From Bradyrhizobium sp. 1(2017) (lineage in GTDB: Bacteria; Pseudomonadota; Alphaproteobacteria; Rhizobiales; Xanthobacteraceae): a stretch of DNA of 64,000 nt. A program made the position numbers and the translations under genes. Location of the stretch: contig NZ_CP050022.2 of the NCBI RefSeq assembly GCF_011602485.2, forward strand, positions 4,174,001 through 4,238,000, written 5' to 3'. How positions within the stretch are numbered: position 1 is the first letter of the stretch; every line of letters begins with the position of its first letter. Below are positions 50,618 through 59,505 of the stretch, piece by piece. A model generated the notes under the pieces. That model had not been told where the DNA came from, did no database searches, and saw only the letters and a list, made by a program, of their open reading frames with translations.

Positions 50618-51556
50618 ATGGCCGATGTCGTCGTTGAGCAAGGTCGCTCCGTCCGCGCTGGAAGCTCGCGCAAACGCTCCAGTCTGCGCAACACTCTCGG
50701 GCGGAAGTCGACGGTGGCGTTCTTCCTGACGGTGCCGCTGATTCTCCTGATCGCGCTGCTCGTGCTCTATCCAGCCTTCTACTCCATGCATCTGGCGACC
50801 TTGAACAAGTCGATGCAGAAGTTCGTCGGCCTCAGCAACTTCACCTTCCTGTTCAAGCGCGAGACGTTCTGGATGGTGGTACGGCAATCCTGCATCTTTG
50901 CCCTCACCGCCGTGTTCTTCAAGGCGCTGTTGGGCTTCATCGTCGCCCATTTCGTCCACAACCTTCCGGCCAAGGGCCAGCGCAAATGGCGCGGCATGCT
51001 GCTGGTGCCGTGGGTGATCCCGCCGGCGATGAGCACGCTGGCCTGGCTGTGGCTGTTCGACCCGTCCTACAGTGCCTTCAACTACTCGCTGTCGTTCTTC
51101 GGCATCGGTCCGATTCCCTGGCTCGGCGACACCTTCTGGGCGCGCTTCTCCGTCATCCTCGTCAACGTCTGGTACGGCGCGCCGTTCTTCATGATCATGT
51201 ACCTGGCGGCGCTGAAATCGGTGCCGGACCAGCTCTATGAAGCCGCATCGATCGACGGCGCCAATTGGTGGCAGAAGATCTGGCACATCACCTTGCCGAT
51301 GATGCGCAACATCATCGCCATCACCACGCTGTTCTCGCTGATCGTCACCTTCGCCAATTTCGACATCGTGCGCATCCTGACGTCAGGCGGCCCATTGGAT
51401 TCGACGCATCTGTTCGCCACCTGGGCATTCCAGGTCGGCATCCAGAGCAGCGATATTCCGCTCGGCGCCTGCGTCTCGCTGTTCATGGTGCCGATCCTCG
51501 CAGTCGCGGCGATCTTCATTCTGCGCGATGTCAACAAACGTGGGAACGAAGCCTGA
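50618..51556 (+). CDS. ABC transporter permease (MalF/UgpA-like)
   Basis: The product has 312 residues with about six transmembrane helices, beginning MADVVVEQGRSVRAGSSRKR. The EAA loop is LYEAASIDGANWWQKIWHIT LP (EAA-x-x-x-G). LLVPWVIPPAMSTLAWLWLF is typical for MalF-type subunits of sugar importers. Its stop overlaps the next start (TGATG). Confidence 0.9.
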   Translation: MADVVVEQGRSVRAGSSRKRSSLRNTLGRKSTVAFFLTVPLILLIALLVLYPAFYSMHLATLNKSMQKFVGLSNFTFLFKRETFWMVVRQSCIFALTAVFFKALLGFIVAHFVHNLPAKGQRKWRGMLLVPWVIPPAMSTLAWLWLFDPSYSAFNYSLSFFGIGPIPWLGDTFWARFSVILVNVWYGAPFFMIMYLAALKSVPDQLYEAASIDGANWWQKIWHITLPMMRNIIAITTLFSLIVTFANFDIVRILTSGGPLDSTHLFATWAFQVGIQSSDIPLGACVSLFMVPILAVAAIFILRDVNKRGNEA

Positions 51557-52467
51557 TGAGCACGCTTGCAATCGACAAGGGCGGTCCCACGCGGAAAGTC
51601 AAATACCGAAGCATGAGCCGGGATCGCACCTGGGCACTGCGCTGGTCCTACTTCTTTCTGGTGCTGTTCGCGATCTTCTCGCTCACCCCGCCGATCTACA
51701 TGCTGATCACCTCGCTCAAGAGCAGCGCGGAGATATCGGCGGCGACCAATCCCTGGTGGGTGTTCCATCCGACGCTGTCGAACTACGTCGAGCTTTTGAC
51801 GTCGAACCAGTTTTTGCGCTTCTTCTGGAATTCCGCCATCGTCTCGATCGTGGTGGTGATGGTCACCATGCTGATCAGCATTCCAGCGGCATTCGCGCTG
51901 GCTCGAATGAAGTTCTGGGGCTCGACGACGCTGGCGACCGGCGTCTTTCTCACTTACCTGATCCCGGACAGCCTGTTGTTCATCCCGCTTTTCAAGATGC
52001 TGGCCGTGGTTCAGGACCTGACCGGCATCACGTTGCTCAACAGATGGTACGTACTGCTGTTCATCTATCCGACACTGACCGTGCCGTTCTGCACCTGGAT
52101 CATGATCGGCTATTTCGCCTCGATTCCGAAGGAGCTCGACGAGGCCGCCCTCATCGACGGCGCCTCATGGCTCCAGACCCTGACGCGGATCTTCATCCCC
52201 GTCGCGCTGCCCGGGCTTATCGCCGCGACCATCTTCGCCTTTACGGTATCCTGGGCGCAATTCCTCTATCCCCTCGTGTTCACGACGTCGGTCGACCAGC
52301 TCGTGCTGCCGGTCGGCATCACCACCACGCTGATCAAGGGCGACGTCTTCAACTGGGGGCAGATCATGACCGGCGCGCTGCTCGGCGCCGCGCCGCCGTT
52401 GATCATCTACGCCTTCCTGATGGATTACTACATTGCCGGCCTGACCGCCGGTGCGACAAAGGGTTGA
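51556..52467 (+). CDS. ABC transporter permease (MalG/UgpE-like)
   Basis: The product has 303 residues with about six helices. The MalG-type EAA loop is ELDEAALIDGASWLQTLTRI. FLTYLIPDSLLFIPLFKMLA and FAFTVSWAQFLYPLVFTTSV are family-typical. ATG 51556 shares a base with the preceding stop. It forms the channel with the MalF-like subunit. Confidence 0.9.
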   Translation: MSTLAIDKGGPTRKVKYRSMSRDRTWALRWSYFFLVLFAIFSLTPPIYMLITSLKSSAEISAATNPWWVFHPTLSNYVELLTSNQFLRFFWNSAIVSIVVVMVTMLISIPAAFALARMKFWGSTTLATGVFLTYLIPDSLLFIPLFKMLAVVQDLTGITLLNRWYVLLFIYPTLTVPFCTWIMIGYFASIPKELDEAALIDGASWLQTLTRIFIPVALPGLIAATIFAFTVSWAQFLYPLVFTTSVDQLVLPVGITTTLIKGDVFNWGQIMTGALLGAAPPLIIYAFLMDYYIAGLTAGATKG

Positions 52468-52473
52468 TGTCTC

Positions 52474-53574
52474 ATGGCTGACGTTGCTTTGCGGAAGGTA
52501 GTTAAGCGTTACGACGACGTCGAAGCCGTGCGCGGCATCGACCTCGATATCGCCGACCACGAGTTCATCGTGCTGGTTGGCCCCTCCGGCTGCGGCAAGT
52601 CGACGACGCTGCGCATGATCGCCGGCCTCGAGGACATCAGCGACGGCGACATCATGATCGGCGGCGACGTCGTCAACGACGTGCCGCCGAAGGACCGCGA
52701 CATCGCGATGGTTTTCCAGAACTACGCGCTCTATCCGCACATGACGGTCGCGGAGAACATGTCGTTCGGCCTGCGCCTCAAGCACTATCCCAAGGCCGAG
52801 ATCAAGGCCCGGGTGACCGAGGCTGCCCGGCTCCTCGACATCACCGACCTGATCGACCGCAAGCCGAAGCAGCTCTCCGGCGGCCAGCGCCAGCGCGTCG
52901 CGATGGGCCGGGCCATCGTGCGCAATCCGAAGGTCTTCCTGTTCGACGAGCCGCTGTCCAATCTCGACGCCAAGCTGCGCGTGCAGATGCGGATCGAGAT
53001 CAAGAAGGTGCACCAGAAGGTGCGCACCACCACCGTCTACGTCACCCATGACCAGGTCGAGGCGATGACGCTGGCCGACCGCGTCGTGGTGATGAACAAG
53101 GGGCGGATCGAGCAGATCGGCACGCCGAACGAGCTCTATCACAAGCCGGCGACGCGTTTCGTCGCGGGCTTCATCGGCTCGCCCGCGATGAACTTCATCC
53201 CGTGCCGGCTCGAGGATGTCGGCGGCGCGCTTCAGATCCGCCTCACCGATCGCATCTCCTTCGCGCTGCCGCCGGCGCGTGCCGCGCGCTACAACGCGCT
53301 GCCGCGCACGGAGAAGCTGCTGCTGGGCCTTCGCCCCGAGCATCTCACCGAGTCGCATGCGCATCTGGAGCCCGGCGTCGAGACCTTCGAGACCGTGCTC
53401 GACGTGACCGAACCGATGGGGATGGAGACGCTGGTCTATTTCGGGCTCGACGGCACGCCGGTCTGCGGCCGCGTCAATCCCAACGCCGGCGCCAAGGACG
53501 GGGCACCCATGCGTTTGGCGATGGACCTCAACAACATGCACCTGCTAAACGAGGCGACCGGCGTCGTGTTGTGA
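52474..53574 (+). CDS. ABC transporter ATPase (MalK/UgpC-like)
   Basis: The product has 366 residues: Walker [11 protein letters not shown]-loop [14 protein letters not shown], signature [15 protein letters not shown], Walker [16 protein letters not shown], switch His in [10 protein letters not shown]. The C-terminal TOBE/OB regulatory domain (about 240-366) has [11 protein letters not shown]. It energises the two permeases just upstream (6 bp gap). Confidence 0.95.
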   Translation: MADVALRKVVKRYDDVEAVRGIDLDIADHEFIVLVGPSGCGKSTTLRMIAGLEDISDGDIMIGGDVVNDVPPKDRDIAMVFQNYALYPHMTVAENMSFGLRLKHYPKAEIKARVTEAARLLDITDLIDRKPKQLSGGQRQRVAMGRAIVRNPKVFLFDEPLSNLDAKLRVQMRIEIKKVHQKVRTTTVYVTHDQVEAMTLADRVVVMNKGRIEQIGTPNELYHKPATRFVAGFIGSPAMNFIPCRLEDVGGALQIRLTDRISFALPPARAARYNALPRTEKLLLGLRPEHLTESHAHLEPGVETFETVLDVTEPMGMETLVYFGLDGTPVCGRVNPNAGAKDGAPMRLAMDLNNMHLLNEATGVVL

Positions 53575-53608
53575 CGCCGGTTCAAGAAACTCGCGCAGGC
53601 AGGGGACG

Positions 53609-54598
53609 ATGGCGACCAACAAGAAAAAGATTTTCGTTACGCAAACTTTGTCGCAAGGGGCACGCGCCCTCCTCACCCAGCGCGACGATATCGAGCTCGT
53701 CGAGTTTCCGAACCTGATCTCGGCCGGGGATTTCGAGGCCTTGCTGAAGAGCCATGCCCCGGTCCATGGCGTGGCGTTGGGTGCCACGGCCTTCGGCGAG
53801 ACCGAGCTCGAAGCGTCGAAGGACATGAAGGTGGTGACCCGCATCGGCGTCGGCTATGACGCCGTCGACGTGCCCGCCCTCTCCCGCCGCAAGGTGCCGC
53901 TGATGGTCGCGGGCAGCGCCAACTCGCCCTCGGTCGCCGAGCAGGCGCTGTTCATGATGCTGACGCTGGCCAAGCGCGCCAATGAGATGCACGCCTGCGT
54001 CAAGGATGGCCAGTGGGCCAACCGCCTCGGGATGCTGCCGTTCGACCTCTACGGCAAGACCGTGCTGATCGTCGGCTTCGGCCGCATCGGCAGTCGCACC
54101 GCCAAGCGGTGCCTGGCGATGGAAATGAACGTGCAGGTCTACGATCCCTACAAGGCTGCCGCCGACATCAAGGCGGCCGGCTGCGAGCCCGTCACTGACC
54201 TCGATGCCGCGCTGCCGAGCGCCGATTTCGTCACCATCCACTGTCCGAAGACGCCGGAGACCATCGGCCTGTTCGATGCGGCGCGGATCGGGCGGATGAA
54301 GCCGCTGTCCTATCTCATCAACACTGCACGCGGCGGCATCGTGAAGGAAGCTGCGCTGTACGACGCGCTCACGTCCGGAAAGCTCGCCGGCGCGGGCATC
54401 GACGTGTTCGAGGTCGAGCCGCCGCCAATCAGCAACGCTCTATTCGCGCTGCCCAACGTCATCATGGCGCCCCATGTGGCCGGCGTTACCGTCGAGGCCG
54501 TGAGCCGCATGAGCGAGCAGACCGCGCGCAACATCCTCAGTGTGCTGGACGGCGACCCCATCCGCCAGAACATCATCAATCAGGACGTGCTGGGCTGA
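53609..54598 (+). CDS. D-2-hydroxyacid dehydrogenase
   Basis: The product has 329 residues of the D-isomer 2-hydroxyacid dehydrogenase family (SerA-like). The NAD-binding motif is VLIVGFGRIGSRTAKRCLAM. Catalytic residues are Arg (LINTARGGIV), Glu (DVFEVEPPP) and His (MAPHVAGVT). It lies 34 bp after the ATPase, so it probably oxidises or reduces the acid derived from the imported solute. The substrate cannot be specified. Confidence 0.9.
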   Translation: MATNKKKIFVTQTLSQGARALLTQRDDIELVEFPNLISAGDFEALLKSHAPVHGVALGATAFGETELEASKDMKVVTRIGVGYDAVDVPALSRRKVPLMVAGSANSPSVAEQALFMMLTLAKRANEMHACVKDGQWANRLGMLPFDLYGKTVLIVGFGRIGSRTAKRCLAMEMNVQVYDPYKAAADIKAAGCEPVTDLDAALPSADFVTIHCPKTPETIGLFDAARIGRMKPLSYLINTARGGIVKEAALYDALTSGKLAGAGIDVFEVEPPPISNALFALPNVIMAPHVAGVTVEAVSRMSEQTARNILSVLDGDPIRQNIINQDVLG

Positions 54599-54631
54599 AC
54601 GAGCCGATGGTCGCGCTTTAAATTGTTGTTC

Positions 54632-54680
54632 GAGCATGATCTTTTCGGAAGACCGCTGCCCGCTTTTCCGGATCATGCTT
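54632..54680. repeat. Palindromic intergenic repeat element
   Basis: GAGCATGATCTTTTCGGAAG at the left and CTTTTCCGGATCATGCTT at the right are imperfect inverted copies, with GACCGCTGCCCG between. Sequences of this form (GAGCATGATC...GATCATGCTC) are abundant intergenic repeats in Bradyrhizobium and relatives. Confidence 0.7.
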
Positions 54681-54831
54681 TCAGTCCGCCCCGCCTTCGG
54701 AAGGCCAGAATACGTCCCATTTTGGTGCAGATCGGGCCCCAACTCAGCCTTAATCAAGCGCGCGTAATGGAGGCGGAAGCGCGGCGGCAGCGGGACAGAC
54801 CGGCCGGCGCGTCGAGCTGGAGGATGAACCC

Positions 54832-55374
54832 TTGTCAGAAATCGATCCGACCGACCACGCTCTGGCGACAATCGCCAGCATTCTGGAGAACCCCGAGCCC
54901 GTTCTCGTCATTCGCAAGACCGAGACCGAAATCGTGGTCGCCGGAGAGCGCGAGCACATGGACTCTGACGAGCAGCAGGTCGTCGAGCAGCAGGTCGTCG
55001 ACGCGTATCCGGCGGTCGACGAGCATCAGTTGGCTGAAGAGCATCTGCTGGCTGAAGAGCATCCCGTGGTCGAGGAGCAGCCGCTGGTCCCGGAGCACAC
55101 CGATGCCGATGGCTACAGCAAGGTCGGCCCGGGCCCTATGGTCGCGATCCGACTCAAATGGACGGTCCATCGCAGCGATGACGGCCAGTTCTACGTCCAC
55201 GAGACCATCGGCGAGCAATCCGCTCCCGTGGTCAACGGCCCGATGACGAGCGAAGCCGCCGTGCGCTTCGTCGACGAGCATGAAGACGAGGCACATCGTC
55301 GCTTCGAAGAGCTGCGCAGCGAGATCGCCGGCCGCAGCTCGCTCGCCGATTACGAGCGCAAAGGCGAAGCGTAG
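54832..55374 (+). CDS. Acidic hypothetical protein with Glu/Val repeats
   Basis: The product has 180 residues. TTG 54832 is chosen because GGAGG lies 8 bp upstream (54819-54823) and the protein begins MSEIDPTDHALATIASILEN. Residues about 45-90 are acidic near-repeats (EQQVVEQQVVDAYPAVDEHQ, LAEEHLLAEEHPVVEEQPLV). The C-terminal part is a small folded domain (IRLKWTVHRSDDGQFYVHET). Rare start codon and repeats aside, it looks well formed. Function unknown. Confidence 0.65.
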   Translation: MSEIDPTDHALATIASILENPEPVLVIRKTETEIVVAGEREHMDSDEQQVVEQQVVDAYPAVDEHQLAEEHLLAEEHPVVEEQPLVPEHTDADGYSKVGPGPMVAIRLKWTVHRSDDGQFYVHETIGEQSAPVVNGPMTSEAAVRFVDEHEDEAHRRFEELRSEIAGRSSLADYERKGEA

Positions 55375-55391
55375 GGCTCAGATCTCCGTGC

Positions 55392-55414
55392 ACCTCTCCC
55401 CGCTGGGGAGAGGT
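55392..55414. terminator. Bidirectional hairpin between convergent genes
   Basis: ACCTCTCCCC (55392-55401), loop GCT, GGGGAGAGGT (55405-55414): a perfect 10-bp stem between the stops at 55374 and 55428. No T run. This sequence is also a common dispersed intergenic hairpin in the group. Confidence 0.55.
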
Positions 55415-55427
55415 AGACGCAAAGCTC

Positions 55428-55937
55428 CTACTTCCTTCCCAAAAAGTCCTTCTTTACCAGCTCGACACCGGCGTGCCGCAACAGGTCGTAGGCCGTCGTG
55501 ACGTGGAAAAAGAACTGCGGCACGCTGAAGGTCAGCAGCAGCGTCCGCCCGGTGAAGGACAGCTCGGTGCCGTTCTTCAGCCTGAAGAAGACGTTGCGTT
55601 CCGCCGCCGCATCGATCTCGGCGCGCGGCAGGGTCTCGATGAACTCGATCGACGTCGCGATGCGCGCCTGAAGCCCCGCCATGTCGTGCTCGAGCACGGG
55701 CAGCGCCACCGGCTCGCGTCCGGCCAGCAAGGCCGGAGCGACCGTGGCATGGCGGCAGGCCTCGCCGATCTGCTGCGCCAGATCGTACATGTTCGGCGCC
55801 ATGCGCATCCCCAGCAGGACCGCCGGGTTGAACTTGCGGGCCTCGGCATAGGCGACGCCCTTGTCGAGCAGCGCCGACAGATTTTGCAAGTAAGGCACGA
55901 AGAGGCCCACCGAGGCCTCGTGCATCGAGATCGTCAC
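55428..55937 (-). CDS. DUF1993 family protein
   Basis: The product has 169 residues. GTG 55937 gives the family start MTISMHEASVGLFVPYLQNL; Met 55925 would remove the first four. Later motifs are ARKFNPAVLLGMRMAPNMYD (family: LP-DM) and FTVPQFFFHVTTAYDLLRHA-type C-terminus with G-x-x-x-GK/R end. DUF1993 proteins are small helical-bundle, DinB-like cytoplasmic proteins of unknown reaction. Confidence 0.8.
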   Translation of the reverse strand: MTISMHEASVGLFVPYLQNLSALLDKGVAYAEARKFNPAVLLGMRMAPNMYDLAQQIGEACRHATVAPALLAGREPVALPVLEHDMAGLQARIATSIEFIETLPRAEIDAAAERNVFFRLKNGTELSFTGRTLLLTFSVPQFFFHVTTAYDLLRHAGVELVKKDFLGRK

Positions 55938-56038
55938 CTCTGAATTCCCTTCAATTTCGCCTCGCCAGCGACGGGCATCTGGTCTAGATCCACACTCAAG
56001 AGCTGCACAATGACAGCTCGGAGATGGGTAGAAAAGAG

Positions 56039-56821
56039 ATGATCGTTCGAATCTGGGCGGCTCTGGCCGTCGCGTTGCTGGTGAATGTCTCGGCACATGC
56101 GCAGCAGGCATCGCCCTCGCGCCTCGACGAGATCATCAAGCGCGGCACCCTGCGCGTCGGCATGACCGGCGACTACAAGCCCTTCACCTATCTGGACAAG
56201 ACCACGCAGCAGTTCACCGGCTTCGACGTCGACATGGCGCAGGCGCTCGGCAAGGCACTCGGCGTCAAGGTCGAATTCGTGCCGACGGCCTGGCCGAAGC
56301 TGATGAAGGATTTCGAGACCGACCAGTTCGACATCGCCATGGGCGGCGTTTCCGTAACGCTCGACCGGCAGAAGAAGGGCTTCTTCTCCACGCCGATCAT
56401 GCGCGAGGGCAAGACCCCGATCGCGCGCTGCGCCGACGTCGGCAAGTATCAGAGCATCGCCGACATCGACAAGAAGGGCACCCGGATCATCGTCAACCCC
56501 GGCGGCACCAACGAGCGCTTCGCGCGTGCCAACATCAGGGATGCCGAGATCACGGTGTTCGCCGACAATACCGTGATCTTCGACGAGATCGCCAAGGGCA
56601 ACGCCGATTTGATGATGACGGACGCCTCCGAGACGCGCTACCAGCAGAAGCAGCACGCTGGCGTGCTCTGCGCGGTGCATCCCGAGAAACCGTTCGACTT
56701 CTCGGAGAAGGCCTACTGGCTCCAGCGCGACATGGCGCTGAAGGCCTTCGTCGACCAATGGCTGCACATCTCCATGGAAGATGGCAGCTACAGGAAGATC
56801 TACGCCGCCTGGTTCGACTGA
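56039..56821 (+). CDS. Exported cyclohexadienyl dehydratase (PheC)-like protein
   Basis: The product has 260 residues. The signal peptide MIVRIWAALAVALLVNVSAH ends near AHA/Q; an ATG five codons upstream is an alternative. It has the family 3 solute-binding fold. IVNPGGTNERFARANI, LMMTDASETRYQQ and EKPFDFSEKAYWLQRDMALK closely match what I remember of periplasmic PheC of Pseudomonas, which turns prephenate/arogenate into phenylpyruvate/phenylalanine. It has no ABC permease neighbour, which fits an enzyme better than a binding protein. Confidence 0.75.
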   Translation: MIVRIWAALAVALLVNVSAHAQQASPSRLDEIIKRGTLRVGMTGDYKPFTYLDKTTQQFTGFDVDMAQALGKALGVKVEFVPTAWPKLMKDFETDQFDIAMGGVSVTLDRQKKGFFSTPIMREGKTPIARCADVGKYQSIADIDKKGTRIIVNPGGTNERFARANIRDAEITVFADNTVIFDEIAKGNADLMMTDASETRYQQKQHAGVLCAVHPEKPFDFSEKAYWLQRDMALKAFVDQWLHISMEDGSYRKIYAAWFD

Positions 56822-56822
56822 C

Positions 56823-57323
56823 ATGCGAAGGGCGTTAGCGGTCGCATTTTTGCTCGGGATCAGCGGCGTCCATGGTGCGCTCGCGCAGTCGAAGTTCACA
56901 CCAGCGACCGGGCCGGCATGCAAGGACGAGTCAACGGACGAGCTCGGTCTGTGGACCTGCCCAGGTCCGGCCGGTTACGTGGTGAGCTTTGCCGACGAAG
57001 GCAACATCGTATCGGTCACGATTGCGCCTCGGAGCGCAATCGAGAAGGTGTCCGGGCCGACTGCGCAATGGCGCGGCGCCGGCAAGTCCTTTGGCGACAA
57101 GGTGCAATGGATCATGCGTGCCGGCGTACCGAGGGCCGCGGTGATCCGCACCTGGCGACGGGTCGGCAAGAATGAGAAGGAGCTCCAGGAGCTCTCCGTG
57201 TTCGCGATCAGCGGCGCAAATGCTTGCCTCATTGCTTCGATCGATGTTCATGCCGATAAGGCGAACGACGCCGCGCTTGCCCGCGCCCAACAGGCGGCCA
57301 ATGCGGGTTGTCCCCGGAAGTAG
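56823..57323 (+). CDS. Secreted hypothetical protein
   Basis: The product has 166 residues beginning one base after the PheC-like stop. The signal peptide MRRALAVAFLLGISGVHGAL ends near ALA/Q. The mature part has four Cys and a compact mixed fold (LGLWTCPGPAGYVVSFADEG, VIRTWRRVGKNEKELQELSV). It is probably co-transcribed with the PheC-like gene. Function unknown. Confidence 0.7.
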   Translation: MRRALAVAFLLGISGVHGALAQSKFTPATGPACKDESTDELGLWTCPGPAGYVVSFADEGNIVSVTIAPRSAIEKVSGPTAQWRGAGKSFGDKVQWIMRAGVPRAAVIRTWRRVGKNEKELQELSVFAISGANACLIASIDVHADKANDAALARAQQAANAGCPRK

Positions 57324-57449
57324 ACGCGGCGCGCTGAATTGTCGCCGGCCAGGCGCGTCACATGCGAGCGGGCACCGCCCGCCCAACTCCGGGCAGAGTT
57401 CGGCGCTATTGAACCAAGCTCAGCGCGAGCACGACTCATACCGAGAACA

Positions 57450-57463
57450 GTGATCTAGATCAC
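57450..57463. promoter_or_regulatory. Palindrome GTGATCTAGATCAC (CRP/FNR-superfamily-like)
   Basis: A perfect 14-bp palindrome GTGA-TCTAGA-TCAC, 56 bp upstream of the DUF2147 gene. It resembles CRP/FixK-family sites but has GTGA half-sites instead of TTGA. Confidence 0.45.
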
Positions 57464-57518
57464 TTTTTGCGATTGAACCGGGGCGTATGCCTCGGTCCGG
57501 GGACTATCGGCTCAGGAG

Positions 57519-58403
57519 ATGGAAATGAGGAAGCTGTTGGCCGCGGCCGCATTCCTTTTGGCGAGTACAGCCGCTCAAGCACAGTACACGTTCGAATATG
57601 GCGGGCGCACCATCCGGATCGATCCGGACCGCGGCACGGTGCAGATTCCCGGCGTTTACGACAACACCGGCCAGGGCAAGGCCAAGAAGGCCAAGAAGAA
57701 CGAGACGGGCCCGAGTCAGCAGGCCCCGCAGCAAGCGACCGTCGAACCGCAAGCACCGGCTGCTCCGGCACCTGCGCCCGCTCCGGTCGCCCCGCCGGCC
57801 GCGCAGGCGCCCGCAGCTGCGGCCGTAGCACCGCCTCCTGCACCGCCACCGCCGGCTCCTCCGCCGACCACGACCGCCACCAACGCGCCGGCCAACACGG
57901 CGGTACTGCCGCCGCCCGCGCCGCCTCCGGCCGCGGCTCCGGTCGAGCAGCAGGCCGCGCCCGCCGTGGCGCCACCGCCCGCCCCGACCGTGGCTGCCGC
58001 ACCACCGGCGCCGCCTCCGCCACCTGCCCCGGCGCCCGCCCCCGCTCCCGTTCAGGCGGCCGCAGCCACGCCGGCTCCGGCTGCCGCGGCCACGCGCGAT
58101 ATCAGCTCGCCGCTCGGCGTCTGGCTCACCGAGGAGAAGGAAGGCAAGGTCCGTATCGAGCAATGCGGCAGCAATCTCTGCGGCTATTCGGTCGATTCGA
58201 AATCGAACCAGAACGGCGAGCAGGTTCTGATCAACATGAAGCCCGGCAAGGACCAGAAATGGTCGGGCCGCATCCTCGACCCCAACTCTGGTTCCACCTA
58301 CGATTCGACCATCGCGATGAAAGGCACCGACCGGTTGCGCGTGCAGGGCTGCGCCTTCGGCGGCATGTTCTGCGGCGGCCAGACCTGGACGCGCGTGAAC
58401 TGA
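57519..58403 (+). CDS. Secreted DUF2147 protein with long Pro/Ala linker
   Basis: The product has 294 residues. Signal peptide MEMRKLLAAAAFLLASTAAQ ends at AQA/Q. A short N-terminal domain is followed by about 125 residues of Pro/Ala/Val linker (about 65-190). The C-terminal DUF2147 domain reads GVWLTEEKEGKVRIEQCGSN, LCGYSV and WSGRILDPNSGSTYDSTIAM, with four Cys. The linker may span peptidoglycan. A palindromic operator upstream and a terminator downstream indicate a monocistronic unit. Confidence 0.85.
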   Translation: MEMRKLLAAAAFLLASTAAQAQYTFEYGGRTIRIDPDRGTVQIPGVYDNTGQGKAKKAKKNETGPSQQAPQQATVEPQAPAAPAPAPAPVAPPAAQAPAAAAVAPPPAPPPPAPPPTTTATNAPANTAVLPPPAPPPAAAPVEQQAAPAVAPPPAPTVAAAPPAPPPPPAPAPAPAPVQAAAATPAPAAAATRDISSPLGVWLTEEKEGKVRIEQCGSNLCGYSVDSKSNQNGEQVLINMKPGKDQKWSGRILDPNSGSTYDSTIAMKGTDRLRVQGCAFGGMFCGGQTWTRVN

Positions 58404-58425
58404 GCTCGGGCTGATCAATCAACAC

Positions 58426-58458
58426 AAGGGGCCCCGTGATGCGGGCCCCCTTGCTTTT
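58426..58458 (+). terminator. Intrinsic terminator
   Basis: AAGGGGCCCCG (58426-58436) pairs with CGGGCCCCCTT (58442-58452) with one C-C mismatch and loop TGATG, followed by GCTTTT. It lies 22 bp after the DUF2147 stop. Confidence 0.8.
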
Positions 58459-58579
58459 GTGCGGCGTGCCGTAGCGAGGTGCGCAACGTCACACAGCCGC
58501 ATGCGCACGTGACAGCCCTCACATCGCCGGTTCCACACGCATGCCACCGTTCCCGCATGGTCAACCGCAGGGGCGTGTC

Positions 58580-58936
58580 ATGAACGGCTTTCGCAAGACT
58601 CTCTTCGCCACCATCGTCACCATCGCTGTCCCGCTCGTGCAGGCGAATGCTGCGACGAGCACGTTCGACGGCGCATGGAACGTCCGCATCGCCTCCTCGA
58701 GCCAGGCCTGCGGCAACGGCGCGACCGTCGCGATCGGAATCAACAACGGTCAAATCGCATCGGGCAACGCCGCGGTGACGGCGTCAGGCCGCGTCGCCGA
58801 TGCGGGCAGCATCAAGGTCACCTTGAGCACCGGCATCAAGCGCGCCGTCGGCTTCGGCCGGCTCAGCGGCACGTCCGGCTCCGGCACCTGGCGCGGCGCC
58901 ATGTGCACGGGGACGTGGACGGCGGAAAGAATGTAG
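58580..58936 (+). CDS. Small secreted hypothetical protein
   Basis: The product has 118 residues. Signal peptide MNGFRKTLFATIVTIAVPLV ends near ANA/A. The mature part is Ser/Gly/Thr-rich beta sequence (FDGAWNVRIASSSQACGNGA, IKRAVGFGRLSGTSGSGTWR) with two Cys. This pattern is common in Bradyrhizobium secreted proteins with a lipocalin-like look. Met 58580 is preferred to 58541 because the signal starts there. Function unknown. Confidence 0.65.
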   Translation: MNGFRKTLFATIVTIAVPLVQANAATSTFDGAWNVRIASSSQACGNGATVAIGINNGQIASGNAAVTASGRVADAGSIKVTLSTGIKRAVGFGRLSGTSGSGTWRGAMCTGTWTAERM

Positions 58937-58940
58937 GGTT

Positions 58941-59075
58941 TCGTGTCCCGGACAAGCAGCGACGCCAAGCGTTGCTGCGCAGAGCCGGGACCCAGCAATC
59001 TTCGTGGTCCGAAATCTCTGGGCCCCGGCTCGGCGACGCATCGCCTGCGCGATGCGTCTTGTCCGGGGGCACGAG
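58941..59075. repeat. Intergenic inverted-repeat element
   Basis: Left end TCGTGTCCCGGACAAGC and right end CTTGTCCGGGGGCACGAG are inverted copies. Inside, AGAGCCGGGACCCAG and CTGGGCCCCGGCTCGG pair again. Long nested palindromes starting CGTGTCCCGGAC are a frequent dispersed element in Bradyrhizobium. Confidence 0.75.
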
Positions 59076-59083
59076 AGAGGTCG

Positions 59084-59488
59084 TCAGCCAACCGCGGCGC
59101 CATACTCGGCGTCGGTCACCGGTTCGAGCCAAGTCGAGTAGACGCCGTCGAGGGCTTCCTGCATGGCGATGTGGCACATGCCGTTGGTCGGCGAAGCCCC
59201 GTGCCAGTGCAACTCGCCCGGCGGAATCCAGACGGTGTCGCCAGGCCGGATCTCCCTGACGGGACCGCCCTTGGTCTGCACGCGCCCGACGCCGGAGATG
59301 ACGTACAGCGTCTGCCCGAGCGGATGGTGATGCCAATTGGTGCGCGCGCCCGGCTCGAACGCGACGCGCGAGCAGTTCAGCCGTGCCGGCGACGGCGCCA
59401 TGATGACCGGATCCTGCCAGACAGTGCCGGTGAAGTTCTCCTTGGGCGCGCGGCGGGTCGGCCGCGTGCCTGCGACTGTGATCTCCAT
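59084..59488 (-). CDS. Cupin domain protein
   Basis: The product has 134 residues. Met 59488 begins MEITVAGTRPTRRAPKENFT; the longer frame is shadow. Cupin motif 1 is NWHHHPLGQTLYVISGVGRV (metal His residues, Gln, Tyr), and motif 2 is PGDTVWIPPGELHWHGASP. YVISG-x-GRVQ and W-x-PG-E-HWHG match the carboxymuconolactone/mandelonitrile-lyase-type small cupins. The substrate is unknown. It lies 17 bp downstream of the RraA-family gene, so both are probably one operon. Confidence 0.8.
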   Translation of the reverse strand: MEITVAGTRPTRRAPKENFTGTVWQDPVIMAPSPARLNCSRVAFEPGARTNWHHHPLGQTLYVISGVGRVQTKGGPVREIRPGDTVWIPPGELHWHGASPTNGMCHIAMQEALDGVYSTWLEPVTDAEYGAAVG

Positions 59489-59505
59489 GGGGTCCTCGCT
59501 TCCTG

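Noticed and set aside
52165..53541. 458-codon minus-strand frame opposite the MalK-like gene
   Set aside because: The plus-strand ATPase is unambiguous.
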